Source of the DNA: Ignelater luminosus
Lineage: Eukaryota > Arthropoda > Insecta > Coleoptera > Elateridae
Direction: 5' to 3'
Length of the DNA: 64,000 bases
NCBI GenBank assembly: GCA_011009095.1
Contig: VTPC01007996.1
Span: forward strand, 1 to 64,000
Part shown: piece after piece, positions 36,901 through 48,285 of the stretch
Layout of the letters: each line of letters opens with the position of its first letter
Numbering within the stretch: position 1 is the first letter of the stretch
Program-made: the position numbers and the translations under genes
Notes under the pieces: generated by a model
Databases searched by the model: none
What the model saw: the letters and a program-made list of their open reading frames with translations, nothing else
What the model was told of the DNA's origin: nothing

Positions 36901-39900
36901 AAACAGGAAAAAACTTACTCAATTATCTTAATAATGTCGCGGTCGGGATCATACAGACTGAAAGATCTTTTATCCAGTGCATAGGTCAAAGATTACTATA
37001 GAGATTTATTTTTATTATTAGTCTTATACAGTTATAAACCTAGAAATTGATATAAACAATAAGCTTAAGCAGAACTTCCTTATTTTGTTACGATAAAATG
37101 TGTACATTTTGTCACCCGGGCACAAAGATTTAATTATAATAAAGATTAGTTGTGCACAATAATTATTTCGAATGATTGCAACTAATTAGGAGTTAAATGA
37201 AATCTTATACGAAGCTTTTTTTGTTACGTTGTGAAGTAACCATCCACTCTACTAATTTTGAATACTTTTCGTTATTCAAAAATTAAGATACTTTCAAAGA
37301 AATCTTATGGCACTTGAAGGACAGCTATTTCTTGATTTATTGTATTAGTCTAAAATTGCCTAGGGTATTACAGTATATTTCTAGCTATTCATCCTCTCTG
37401 GCTATAGCACTGCTATTGCATCCCTTAGGCATTAGAAGGTCAAAGAAACACTTCGAATGCTAATGTATGCCTGTCCTAGAACTCTACTTGTCCCATCTAC
37501 GTTGTAAAAACACAGTTGAACTAGTTGGATGATGATCATATTAAGTTTGTTTGCGCAGTAGTAAGAAACTGTAACATAACAATTTTATTTGCTTTTAAGT
37601 CGCAACAGTATTCAGGAATTTTCAGAATAGTATCGATTTCCTTTGGCGTTTCCGTTTTAGGCTTTTGATCATAATAAGATCTAGTTTCAGCTATAAAAGC
37701 ACACACAAGAAAAAGTGTGTGAAATTATCAAAGTATCACTGAGCATAATGAAATGTTCAAACAACTGTTGATGATTTTTGACAACTTTTAAGAATTCGTT
37801 TTGGCAAGGAAAATGGAAAGGAAAACGGTTCCATTTGGACAAATAAAGATTACAAATATGATCTATACATACGAAAGCGATATTCTTGGTTACTGCCTTA
37901 GGAAAGACAGTAGGACAAGCTTAAAGACAATTTGGTTGTTAAAAGCCACTACTAACAGTCAAGAAACTTCACTCTTCTAAGATGCGGATTTTGCTATTGC
38001 AGTTATTCAATATTACTAAATGTAAAAGAATCTTATTAGCAAGCAGGCTATGTAGTCTAATAATGTAGAATTACCAAGACTGCTAAAAGTAGACAGATGT
38101 ATGCCAACAGAAAATACAGAAAATGGACAATTGGTAAGACACGATCTTGAAACATTAAATGTTCTTTGCCGATTGAAAATGTTACTACAGTTCAATTCAG
38201 AAAATTGCGATTTTCGAATTTTATAAGCATTGGTTAGTAGTAAAACTCAATTTTTGGCGGAAGAAGTTTGACTTGACTAAGGCATTTAAACACGTATTTA
38301 ACTTGTACCTTAAATTTGTTTCACTTCACCCTGTACTTTAAAAGACTAACTGTAAGGATTAAAATTGGAAAATACTTTTAGAAAATGCAATTCATCACTA
38401 TTTCACAGCACAATTGTGCTACGCAAAGGTAAAAACTGCGTTCCGCAAATCCTTACGTGATAATCATGAAGATATTGAAATTATTGAAATCGGATCGGAC
38501 TCATTATCAGAACAATAGCTGAAATGTTAATCGTATTGTTTAAACTAGCCAATCGTTCTGAAGCCAACTGGTTTTTTATGACAGTTGGACTTTTAGGCTA
38601 GCAAAAGCTTTATTATTAACAGTTGTTTTTTTCTTTAAGACGCTTTTAATATTCTAAACACAAGGCAATATCCAGTTTGGTCCTAATAACTAAGAGCATG
38701 AACAAAAGTTGATGTTAACTAATATCCGCTAGTAACAAGCATGTGCCCGATTTCTACTAATGAAGCTTCTTTAAAAGGTGAAACAATTATAGCTTTATCC
38801 GAGTTTAACAAGAGGAAAAAGGACAAGATCCGTCGCCACGGTAGTTGGACAATGTTTAAATTTAATGAAGAGAGCAAAATCATTATCATTACTTTTTCTG
38901 ACATAAACTCGATTGAACGGATTCTGCAGTACCACAGTGTTCTAGAGTTGGATACATTATTTAACCCTGTCTAATACATAATTGACTAGAATCCTTCCGT
39001 ATGTACAGTATAAACTATGTTGTCAATCTAGTTTTATATATACAAAAAATGATAATGCTATGGATGGCATCACGAGAGTAATTTGACCTGAATCTAGACC
39101 AGAGTTTTAACAGCAAGATTTACTACTACTTAATAAGTAATAATTAATTAATAAATTACATTTATGGATTGCCAATTAAAGAAATTAAACGATAACTTTA
39201 AAATTTGGCACTAGATAGTTGACAATAATCTCTTAGCTTTTTTGTGCTTGGGAAAACAAGGAACTAATGAAATGATTCAAGTTACATTTGTAAAGTGCTT
39301 TTCAAAAGTCAAAACAAGTATTTTAAACGAAGGATTACCCTCAAACTAGTCATAAATTTCTAAATCAAAGGAAATACGGCAAGTGTTAAAAAGGGTTCGT
39401 GCAAATAAAACCTGTCGTAGTCTTCAAGTATAGGGGTTATTGTCTGTTGTAAAACTGCCTGAGCTTTCAATTTAAAAAATACATAAAGGCTAGTCAACCA
39501 ACAAAACGAAAACCAGAAGAGAAGATTATTTCGCCAACTTCAAGATTATTTTACGGTGTAATGCTTAGAATTTTGACAATCTTTTAGAATCTCTGTATTA
39601 AAATTTGTTCAAAATACGTTTAGTCGTAGATCATTTTGACAAAAAGAAAATTGAAATAGAAGGGGGGAAGATCATACTAGAAATTTTTGAATGCTCAGTT
39701 ATCTAGATCCTTGTACTTCTACCTTTTTTGCTAGCATCCACTGAGGTTTTGTTTGACTAATAAGACCTGTTTCCATTTTTGTTTATACTTAGGTGATTTA
39801 CAATTTTAGTCAAAAAGTTTTTCTAAAACCTCTTTTGGTTTTGCTTTGTCAAGAGAAACCGTTAAGTCTTTCTTCATGCTCTTTGTTGTCATTATTTAAG

Positions 39901-42828
39901 TTACAACGTCTGTTTGTAAAGGATAGTTTGCATTCTGCTGAAACATTTCATAGTTGTTGAAGTTGAAAAAGACTAACAAAACAGGTATTTGCTCTTTTCT
40001 TTTGCTGCTTGAGTTTTTAAAGCCCAAGGTGCGTATGTTCGCTGGTGTAGGTTCTTAATGCTATTTTTAAAGTAATAAGACTGCCCATTTTTAGGAAATC
40101 ACGTAGTAAATATATAGTGACTTTCGACCTCACAACAAAAGGGTTGCAAAACGTATTACTATAATGAAATTTTCGAGCGATTCTTTGAATGAAAACCATC
40201 TTCTGGTACAGATAAGGAAATTAGAAAAAGGAATGTAATACAATATATCTTATCTGGATTTTTTGCAAAATGTACCTTGTGGAACACTACCTACAAGACA
40301 ATTAAATTCAATTGATTAATAAACTAGTTTATTCAACGTTACCATTTCACACTTGCTACAGTGCAATCTCACCATTGTTTTATCTATTGAGGAGGGGAAA
40401 ATTGTCAGTTTGTCATGTTATAAACATCTCCATTTTTCTAATTGCCGCGGCAAGTTTTTTTAAATTTTATATAACAAAATAATAAAGCGTGCAAGTTATT
40501 AATATTTGACAAATTTGTACCTAGAAGGTTTTTTTATACGCACAAAGACTGGCCTTTGTTTAAAACCTCTGCAATATATTTATGCTACATACAAAAGTTT
40601 GTAAAAAAACAAAAAGATTGCGTATAAATATATGCATGTATATTATATGTACAAAAAACGTACCTTTTTGTTCTTTGAAGGAAGGAACTGAAATAATGGT
40701 CTTACGTCAACTTCGTTTAGCACGTGATGAAAACGGTCAAAAGCATTTTTCATCTTTCTTTTTTTTTGTAAAGGACTTTTTGTTTCTCTTGAAACATGTA
40801 ACAACAAAAAAACATTTTTCTACTAAAATCTGAAAATCTCTTATTGCCGAAAAGCTGTTTCGGTTTTCATAAATATTTAAATGTTGAAAACGAGTAAATT
40901 ATAACAAAATGCGTTTTTAATTTTGGAGAAGCCTTTGTTGGTTGGATAAGAATGTTTTTAAAATAAGCAAAAACATGTAAGAATCATGATTATCCCAGAT
41001 AAAACCACTATAACAGAGAAAATGAAATCTCGTTGGAAAATGACTAGTTTGAAAGATAATTTTTAAAGTGTTTTAAGGATGTATTTGTTTCTTGTTTGGT
41101 ACAGAACTGAATTAATAATTACCTTATAAATACTTCATAAACACAATTTGTTAGTATAATACTAATTATATACGATAATATTATTTTTATTATCGTAAAT
41201 ACCATTAGAGGAAGTCGATAAAAGTACATTGTAATAAAGCTTGCCCCTTTAAACTCCAGGTTAAACATTAGTATTTTACTTACGTTAGTTAGTTTAAAGT
41301 GGTATTTATTCGCAATTGCTTACATTAGATAATAAAGCAGATAATTTAAAAAATATACTAATTTGATAGATTAAAAATTTTCCAACATTATGCGAAAACG
41401 TGCAACGGAAGAGATGTTTATTGTATTTTTATACCTTATCTGAATGATATATTTGAAGAAAGGATAAGCATCTAATGTAAAGTGGCTTTTGAGTATATTT
41501 ATAACACAGTGAAGCACTACAAAAAAATGATAATAATCAATGTTGTTACTAGTATCGTCAGACTGTTAAAAACATCGTCCAAAAGTCGATATTTAAGGAA
41601 AAGCGTACTTCTATGTTTTTTAGATATGCTGCTTTCTTGGTAGCAGTGTTTCTAGAGAAGTCCTGAAACTTTGTAAGTATCTCTAAAAGTCATTTCCTTT
41701 ATTTTTTTGATTTGCTTGATTTTGCATTATTACATTGTGATATCTTAAAAATCTTAGTTTCATTAATATCATGTTTTGTTTCTGCTCGTACTAGGTAATC
41801 AAAGGAAGGTCTTTCTTCATTTTCTTCTATCTAATTGTGAGTGGATCTGAACGCTTGATTTTTCTTCGGCTTTATTAAATGCTTATCTTCTTCTAAAGCT
41901 TCTTCCTGGTTCTTATAAGTTTGTTTCGTTTTTAAATACATCATTAATAAAATGCGCTAAAATATAGATGCTTTTTTCTCAATTTGGGCATTCTTTATTC
42001 TGCAGAGAAATAACAATTAGAATTCTCTGTGTGTTTGTTAAATAAGAAATAAATTTTAAAAATAGATTTTATGATGTATAAATTTGATTTAGATCACTGT
42101 TACAGTAAACCTAGTAAAACATACCATAAGTAGGTGTATTTAAGCATTGTCTATTTAATAATTAGCCCAGAAACAATGTTAATGCAAAAAAGATCTGTGT
42201 TGGAGTAAATAATAGAATTATAGAATAACCAAACAAACATGTTAATACAAAAGCATAAAAGGAAGTAATACGGAGCATTTTCTAATGAAAAACCGTAAGT
42301 TTACACATTAATAACTTAACAAACACATACTTAGTTACACTATTAAGATAAATCTCAATAATTAAAATATTTTTAGTTTTGCTCGTAAAAACAAAATGTG
42401 GTATCAGCATCGTATTATTTATTACCTGTAAATAGTTTTATATTATTATTAGAATTCTTACTTGTAGTATCATTATTATGTAGTATTTACTTCTTCTATG
42501 AACAAGAACAGGAAGATAGATATGAGAATATTAATAATTCTGCATGGTAGCTTTAATGTCACTTTTAATTAATAAACAATTATACAACAAGAAAAACAAA
42601 TCTAGTACAATTTTGCATAAATGAATTTTTGCATAAACATCAAGAAAATACCAAACTGCATACCTACTATTTAATTGTTTCATATTTGCATAATCAGTAG
42701 AATGCAACTTCATTTTTGGATGAATGTAGCACAATATATTCATTTTTTCCTAAGAAATTTTGAAATTATTTAAAAAACTGTTCATATAACAGCAATTCAC
42801 AAAATCAGCATGTATTTGCTCTATAACT
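34000..42828. other. AT-rich noncoding DNA, no gene recognised
   Basis: Frames are short and without motifs (for example 38741-38974 plus, 40582-40833 plus). A phrase CTTGGTTTTTACACCA near 34108-34123 resembles the right end of the 25.4-25.8 kb element but has no partner nearby. Otherwise nothing supportable in about 8.8 kb. Confidence 0.45.
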
Positions 42829-42840
42829 ACTTAATTTGCG
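42829..42840. repeat. 5' target-site duplication of the Jockey-type LINE
   Basis: ACTTAATTTGCG is identical to 48274-48285 just beyond the LINE tail. It marks the exact 5' boundary of the insertion. The first bases (ACTT) also match the tail pentamer, so one to four bases may be shared with the tail. Confidence 0.9.
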
Positions 42841-42880
42841 CATTCCCGGCCGGTTAGTCGTCGCGAGCACACGTAGTGCT
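42841..42880 (+). promoter_or_regulatory. Putative internal Pol II promoter at the LINE 5' end
   Basis: The element starts CATTC, the initiator-like start known for Jockey-type elements. About 28 nt downstream lies ACACGTAG, which is compatible with a downstream promoter element. There is no TATA box. Internal initiator plus downstream element is the established promoter plan of Drosophila jockey and related LINEs; its function here is inferred. Confidence 0.35.
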
Positions 42881-43169
42881 AGTCGTCTCCGCGATCGTGT
42901 ATTGCTTTTATCGCTCTTTTCAGAGCGTTAAGCGTCGACCGAGTGTTCTATTACCAGCTGTAACAGCTAAGGTAGCCAGGGATTCCCGAAGTTTACCAAA
43001 GGACGATCTGTTGCTGCCGTGGCCGCATCAGCTGTCAGTAAGTATAAATTCCTAACATTCCACTCCTTGACCTTCAACCATCCAATCACCGCATTCCTTT
43101 TCACCTATTGATTTTCTCTTATTGATTTTCCATTATCCACTTGATCTATCGATTTTAATCGCGAGTTTC

Positions 43170-44925
43170 ATGGCACCTGTGTGCCGCTCTCCTGGGACTT
43201 CCCGGTCTTCGGGAAAACCCCCTCCAGCCACCGCCGCCACTATCAGCCCCCCCGCCGCCACTATCAGCCCTCCCGCCGCCCCCAACCCGAAACACTCCTC
43301 AAAGAAGCAGAGTAAGAAGAAGTCTTCGACTACTTCGAGCTTTCCTTCTGGCCCCGGTGCCTCTCGCGCCGAACCCACTCCTACCACCCGCACCCTCCGC
43401 TCCCGAAAGGTGGCACCTGTAACCCGCTCCCCGAACCCCTCACCCACCTACCACACCTCAAATCCCAGCCCATCCTGCTGCTCCTGCAGGTCCTCTCCTT
43501 CGCCCCTTTCTCCAGCACACAGCCCCGCCTCCCGCCCATCCTCATCCACACCGACGCCCCCATCGCCGCTCCCTTCACCGGCTCCCTCCCCCAAATCCTC
43601 AACCGCTCCCCGATCATATGCCTCTGTGGTATCCACAGCAGGCACTTTCCCATCCCTTTCTCCTTCAGTAACTACCTTTTCTGCCCCCAGGAGTATACCA
43701 TCGCCCACCGCCGCCCCTCCGCAAACGCAAAACGTTTTCCAACCAATCGTTCCCGCTCCTGTGTTACCCACCGCTTCCTCCATCTGGGCAGCTCTAACTT
43801 CCTGTGCCCCATCAGCCAACCCGTTCACCTTCACAGCCCCATCAACCTCCACCGCCCCCGCCGCCACCCCCCATCCCAGCCGCAAGCATTATATATCTCT
43901 ATCCTCGCCCGACACCAGCTCCGACTGGATCACGGCAACCCCAAAGAAGCGCCGTACCGCGCCCAAAAGCCCTGTTACAAACCCCACCCGCAGCTCTCGT
44001 CCTTCCACCACCTGTTTTATAACAGGACTTCCAAAACCAGCCTCAACGCCCAAGTACCTCTCCGACATCCTCAAGAAAATCCCGGGCCTGATTATTTCAG
44101 AGCTCTCTGTTTCTCCCGCTGGTACGGCCAGAATATCCTCCCCCCAAGACGACCTACGAGGCAGGCTTGCCACCTTAAGCCACCTCGTAGGAGGCCCCGT
44201 CCGGGTGTCCTCCGCGGCACCCAAACCACATGATCGCCCCCACAGACTCTCCAAGCCCGCCTCTTTCTCCTGCGTCATTCGCGGCGTCGAGCTCGACGTC
44301 ACTCCGAAGGACGTTATGGACGCCCTCTCCCTTCAGGGGATTTCCTTCTCCCGAGTGTGGCGCATCCGCTCCCGTGCCACGGACCGCGACACGAGACTTG
44401 TGCGTGTGCTCACCACATGCCGAGCCTCGCTGGACGCGCTTCTGGCAAAGGGGCTGAGAATGTTCAGCCACATCTACCCGGTTGAGCCCTCCCATGTCCC
44501 AAAGGCTCAACCGATCCAATGCGGCAAATGCCTAAAGTTCGACCACGCCTCCTCGGAGTGCGCGGTCAGGACCCCCACTTGCGGTGTTTGTGGCGCCGGC
44601 CACAGCACGGCTTCCTGCAAGCCCTCCACCTCCCCCCAAGTGTGGGAATTGCGGGGGCGACCATGTCGCCTTTTCTTTGCGGTGTCCAAACCGCCCTTCC
44701 TCTCCCGTCGCTCCAGATGCGACTGCCCTCCTAAAGCCCGCCGGCGAACCCTCTACCTCCCGAATCAAGAATTTCCTGTCCTTCTTTGTTACTTCCTTCC
44801 TCAATCTCTTCCCTAACCAACGTGGACACATCCACAAGGCCCTGTTTCCCACCATAACCCAGTTCTTTGGTCTCCGGGTCAAAGCTTCCTACTCCGGGAA
44901 CCTGGTTCACGTTTCCTTCTCTTAA
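43170..44925 (+). CDS. LINE ORF1 (gag-like RNA-binding protein), frame broken once
   Basis: This encodes the nucleic-acid-binding chaperone of the retrotransposon. I start at ATG 43170 because the upstream extension to 43122 has only TTG. Residues 1-300 are Pro/Ser/Thr-rich and low in complexity. Residues 300-445 resemble the RRM-like and PRE_C2HC region of Jockey ORF1 proteins (CVIRGVELDVTPKDVMDAL). Then come CCHC knuckles: CX2CX4HX4C at 451-464 and CX2CX3HX4C at 471-483. The third (CX2CX3HX6C, from 44641) lies in the next frame. The switch maps to a six-C run at 44632-44637. Without it the first frame runs through the knuckle region to a stop at 44816, and the second runs to 44925. It could be a mutation, an assembly homopolymer error or, less likely, programmed frameshifting. 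Confidence 0.88.
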
Positions 44926-44964
44926 ACCTCACTCCTAATAACCCGCCCAAATTAAACATTATCA

Positions 44965-47796
44965 ATGGCTCAAGACGTGCGCCTCGGAACTGTCAATCTC
45001 AACGGCTGGCGCAATAAGCGCCCGCTTGTTGAGAATTTGGTCCTCACGGACCACATCCACATTCTGGCACTATCTGAAACCCATCTTAAAAAGTCACACT
45101 CCCTGTCCCTGTCCGGGTTTCGGATCTTCCGCAGGGACAGCCCCGGCGGCCGAGCCGGAGTAGCCCTTGCAGTCCACCGCAGGCTCCCAGCCAGCGACTT
45201 CCAAATCCCGCAACAGTTCTCGAACCTGCATGTCTGTGCCGCCACCATCTACCTGCCGGACAGCACCCCTGTGCACATATTCTCCATCTACATTCCGCCT
45301 AACGACCCGCTACCTGTCGACTTCTTCGAATTCGTGGCCTCGCTTCGGAGGGCGGTGCTGATGGGCGATCTCAACGCCCGGAACACGGCCTTTGGGGACG
45401 GAGCCTCGAACCCGAAGGGTCAACAACTGGCGACTTGCCTACTAAGACTCCCGCTGTTTCGGATCCCCAATGAACGTCCCACCTTTCTTTCTCACCTGGG
45501 TAGCTCCATCATAGATCACATCGTCGTCACCGACGCTCTAACTCCCTATTTCGAAGCCCCGGCTAGAATCGCCGCCCCTATCGCCTCTGACCATTTACCA
45601 CTTGTCACAGACTCAACGTTATGTCAAGTCCAGATTCCCCAGAACGCTCGTCGCACCACCAGAGACTGGAACAACGCCCGATGGGAAGAGTTCCAAGCTC
45701 ACGTGGAAAACAACCTTCCTATAAACCCACCACTATACAGAATCGAGGACATCGAAACCACCGTCCAACAAGTTACTTCTGTCATCCAAGAAGCTGTCCA
45801 AGCTTCCGTTCCCGAGAGGACCGTCGATCCTAGGCGGCCCCCTCTCCCCGCTTTTCTCCGCGAAATCATTCGCGAAAAACGACGAGTGTACAGAGTATTC
45901 GTCCGAACCCACGACCCAGTGGTGAAAACACAGTGGAACCGACTAAGCGCTATCGTCCGCCGGCATGTGACCCGGATAAAGGAGGAATGCTGGTCGGCCG
46001 CGTGTTCGAACTTGGATCACCGGGACGGCGCCAGATTCTGGCACAAACTCAAAGTCCTCACTGGTCAGAAAGCTACCCAGGAATCCCACCTCAACCAAAA
46101 CGGCAACGTAATAGCCGACCCGCTGGACAAGGCGAATATCTTCGCCGACGTTCTGGAAGAAGTCCATCAACCCCCCGACGACCCACTGTTTGATGCTCAA
46201 GCCCTCCGCGAGATTAACTATGACGTCCGTCTCGATCCAGATATAGCTCCCCGCCTTCACGTGCCTCCTCCTCAACCTCCGGACAATCTCCCAGACATTA
46301 TCAGCCCCATCCTCGAAGAGGAAACAGCCGAGGCGCTTGCTTCTGGCAAGAATTCCGCTCCGGGAAACGACTCTCTCACGAGAAGAGCCCTGAGACACCT
46401 ACCTCCCTCAGCCACCGTTTTACTCACCCTCATATTCAACTGTTGCCTCCGATGCGGCTACTTCCCGACCGCCTGGAAAGAGGCAACGGTGGTCATGATC
46501 CCCAAACCAGGAAAGCCTCCCACCAACCCATCATCTTATCGACCCATTTCCCTTCTCAACGTTCTAGGTAAAGTGTTCGAGAGGATATTGACAAATAGAC
46601 TCCGAGCACACCTAGACGCCCACGACCTCCTCCCAGAGCATCAAACAGGATTCCGTCCTGGCAGATCCACAACGGACCCCATTCTCCGCCTACACACCGA
46701 CGTCTCGGTGGCCTTCAACTCGAGACGGTGCGTAACGGCCACATTCCTCGACATCGAGAGGGCCTTCGACAAGGTCTGGCACGAGGGGCTTCTCTTTAAG
46801 CTCCGAGCCGCCGAAATCCCCGCCTGCTTCGTCAGGTTAATCAGCAGTTTCCTGTCCGCCCGCCAACACCGCGTGCGAGTGCACCAGGCTAAGTCCAGGG
46901 TGTACACGCCGCGAGCCGGCGTCCCTCAGGGGTCCATCCTTTCTCCTCTTCTATTCATATTCTTCTGCCATGACATCCCTCGTCCCGAAGAGCCGGAGGT
47001 CCGCCTCTCGCAATTCGCGGACGACACAGCTCTTTGGGTGACGTCTCGAAGCTCCGCCGAAGGATCCAGAATCCTGGCGTACGAACTAGGACGCCTGGAG
47101 ACTTGGTTCCGGAAGTGGAGAGTCAGACCAAATCCCCAGAAAACCAACCTCATCTTATTCCGCCACCGCGACTACAACCACACGGCCAGATTCGATCCCG
47201 ACGACGTCCGCCTGGAACTGTGGGGCTCGCGCCTCCAACTTTCGTCATCTGTCAAATACCTTGGCATCACTTTCACCCCCACGCTGAGATGGAGCGACGA
47301 GCTGAAGCACTGCCTGGACGTTGTCCAGCGGCGCAGCGGCTTGCTCTCTAGACTCTGCGGCGGCATTCCAGGCTGCCACCCTAGGACGCTACTTCACACA
47401 TACAAAACTTTCATAAGGCCCGTGATCGACTACCGATTCACAGTCTTCGGCTCCGCACCGCCATATGCGATCAGAAGACTCCGACAGAAAGAGAGGGCCA
47501 TCTGCAGGAGGATTTTCCGGCTGGAGCGCTTCTTCCCTTCGGAGGAAGTCTGCGACAGGGCGGGTATTCCTCCTGTAGATGCGCGCCTCGAATTCATGAG
47601 GGGTCGATATGTGAGCAGGGCGGTCGAACAAAACAGAGAGCACGTTCTCGACATCCTAAGAACCCGGGCTCCGGCCGCCCGCAGAAGACCCAAAAGAAAA
47701 CCCAAACACCCGCCCTCCATCATGATGAGACGTGCCGAGAACCTCTCTCCCGAGTTGATGGACATACTTCTTGACACCCCACTTATCTATAGATAA
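44965..47796 (+). CDS. LINE ORF2: apurinic-like endonuclease and reverse transcriptase, 943 aa
   Basis: This enzyme nicks the target and reverse-transcribes the element RNA at the nick. The endonuclease spans residues 1-215: N11 in VNLNGW, E38 in LSETHL, D135 and N137 in MGDLNA, D184 in IIDHI, and D209/H210 in SDHLPL, so all catalytic positions are present. The reverse transcriptase spans about 440-720: KNSAPGND, YRPISLLNVLGK, motif A FLDIERAFD (D596), motif B GVPQGSILSP (652-661) and motif C FADD (684-687, both Asp intact). A thumb and C-terminal region follows, with no RNase H, as in Jockey-clade proteins. It starts 39 nt after the shifted ORF1 stop. No stop or frameshift is present, so it could be enzymatically competent. 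Confidence 0.95.
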   Translation: MAQDVRLGTVNLNGWRNKRPLVENLVLTDHIHILALSETHLKKSHSLSLSGFRIFRRDSPGGRAGVALAVHRRLPASDFQIPQQFSNLHVCAATIYLPDSTPVHIFSIYIPPNDPLPVDFFEFVASLRRAVLMGDLNARNTAFGDGASNPKGQQLATCLLRLPLFRIPNERPTFLSHLGSSIIDHIVVTDALTPYFEAPARIAAPIASDHLPLVTDSTLCQVQIPQNARRTTRDWNNARWEEFQAHVENNLPINPPLYRIEDIETTVQQVTSVIQEAVQASVPERTVDPRRPPLPAFLREIIREKRRVYRVFVRTHDPVVKTQWNRLSAIVRRHVTRIKEECWSAACSNLDHRDGARFWHKLKVLTGQKATQESHLNQNGNVIADPLDKANIFADVLEEVHQPPDDPLFDAQALREINYDVRLDPDIAPRLHVPPPQPPDNLPDIISPILEEETAEALASGKNSAPGNDSLTRRALRHLPPSATVLLTLIFNCCLRCGYFPTAWKEATVVMIPKPGKPPTNPSSYRPISLLNVLGKVFERILTNRLRAHLDAHDLLPEHQTGFRPGRSTTDPILRLHTDVSVAFNSRRCVTATFLDIERAFDKVWHEGLLFKLRAAEIPACFVRLISSFLSARQHRVRVHQAKSRVYTPRAGVPQGSILSPLLFIFFCHDIPRPEEPEVRLSQFADDTALWVTSRSSAEGSRILAYELGRLETWFRKWRVRPNPQKTNLILFRHRDYNHTARFDPDDVRLELWGSRLQLSSSVKYLGITFTPTLRWSDELKHCLDVVQRRSGLLSRLCGGIPGCHPRTLLHTYKTFIRPVIDYRFTVFGSAPPYAIRRLRQKERAICRRIFRLERFFPSEEVCDRAGIPPVDARLEFMRGRYVSRAVEQNREHVLDILRTRAPAARRRPKRKPKHPPSIMMRRAENLSPELMDILLDTPLIYR

Positions 47797-48273
47797 GTTC
47801 CCAACCACAGTCCTCCGCGAAACTACCGAGCAAAGTAGGCAGCGTCCTGGCGCCACGTTGCATTCGGGAGGTCCGGGACATCCCCGGGCCGACTGTTCTC
47901 ACTAGGGTTTTTCCGTGGTTTTCCCTAGTGGTCAAGGCAAATGCCGGAACAGAAATTTCCACGGACCCACCACCAACACCGAACTAACGCGCCGCGTCAC
48001 CACCCCTTCGCCTCCGATGTTACCACACCGAGGAACCGCCGCTGCACCACCACCCCACAACACCAAACTGCTGCTGCCGCTACACACAACTACCGCAGCC
48101 ACACAATAAACACACACACACACACACACACAGGATGAGCGCGAACCGAACCGTTCTCTAAGTCGCTGACGCCACAAAATTCCTCCCCTCATCAGGCTGA
48201 AGAAGCTCCACGAGGAGCTTAAAACGGCCTCCCGCCTTCGGCGGGAATTTAACGATTGACTTGACTTGACTTG
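47797..48273 (+). other. LINE 3' UTR with hairpins, CA microsatellite and TTGAC tail
   Basis: This holds a CACTAGGG/CCCTAGTG hairpin (47900-47907 with 47923-47930), a CA run (about 48108-48132), two adjacent hairpins near the end (48203-48220 and 48231-48245) and a terminal run of TTGAC pentamers (about 48256-48273). There is no poly(A). The terminal hairpins are a plausible recognition site for the ORF2 reverse transcriptase. Confidence 0.8.
48203..48245 (+). promoter_or_regulatory. Tandem 3'-terminal RNA hairpins of the LINE
   Basis: Hairpin 1 is AAGCTCC (48203-48209), loop ACGA, GGAGCTT (48214-48220), seven perfect pairs. Hairpin 2 is CCCGCC (48231-48236), loop TTC, GGCGGG (48240-48245), six GC pairs. 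They lie just upstream of the TTGAC tail, where several LINE reverse transcriptases bind their template. Function is inferred. Confidence 0.6.
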
Positions 48274-48285
48274 ACTTAATTTGCG
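48274..48285. repeat. 3' target-site duplication of the LINE
   Basis: ACTTAATTTGCG, identical to 42829-42840. It follows directly on the TTGAC tail. Confidence 0.9.

Larger units (their letters stand above)
42841..48273 (+). mobile_element. Full-length Jockey-clade non-LTR retrotransposon, 5.43 kb
   Basis: Between perfect 12-bp target duplications lies a GC-rich element. It has a 5' UTR of about 330 bp, ORF1 (43170-44925), ORF2 (44965-47796) and a 3' UTR ending in TTGAC pentamers. The order is ORF1 with three CCHC knuckles, then endonuclease and reverse transcriptase without RNase H. This is the Jockey-clade plan, and it inserts by target-primed reverse transcription. Intact ends, a complete ORF2 and an unmutated duplication indicate recent insertion. 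The one visible lesion is a frame change in ORF1. Base composition contrasts sharply with the AT-rich host DNA. Confidence 0.93.

Noticed and set aside
38741..38974. 77-codon plus-strand frame overlapped by a 61-codon minus frame
   Set aside because: Expected by chance in AT-rich DNA; no motif or signal supports either strand.
43133..44882. Several long antisense and alternate-frame ORFs overlapping LINE ORF1
   Set aside because: They are shadows of a GC-rich, Pro/Ser-rich coding region; none has a domain, and the ORF1 frame carries the zinc knuckles.
44970..47856. Antisense and shifted frames overlapping LINE ORF2
   Set aside because: They overlap the intact endonuclease-RT frame and have no recognisable features of their own.
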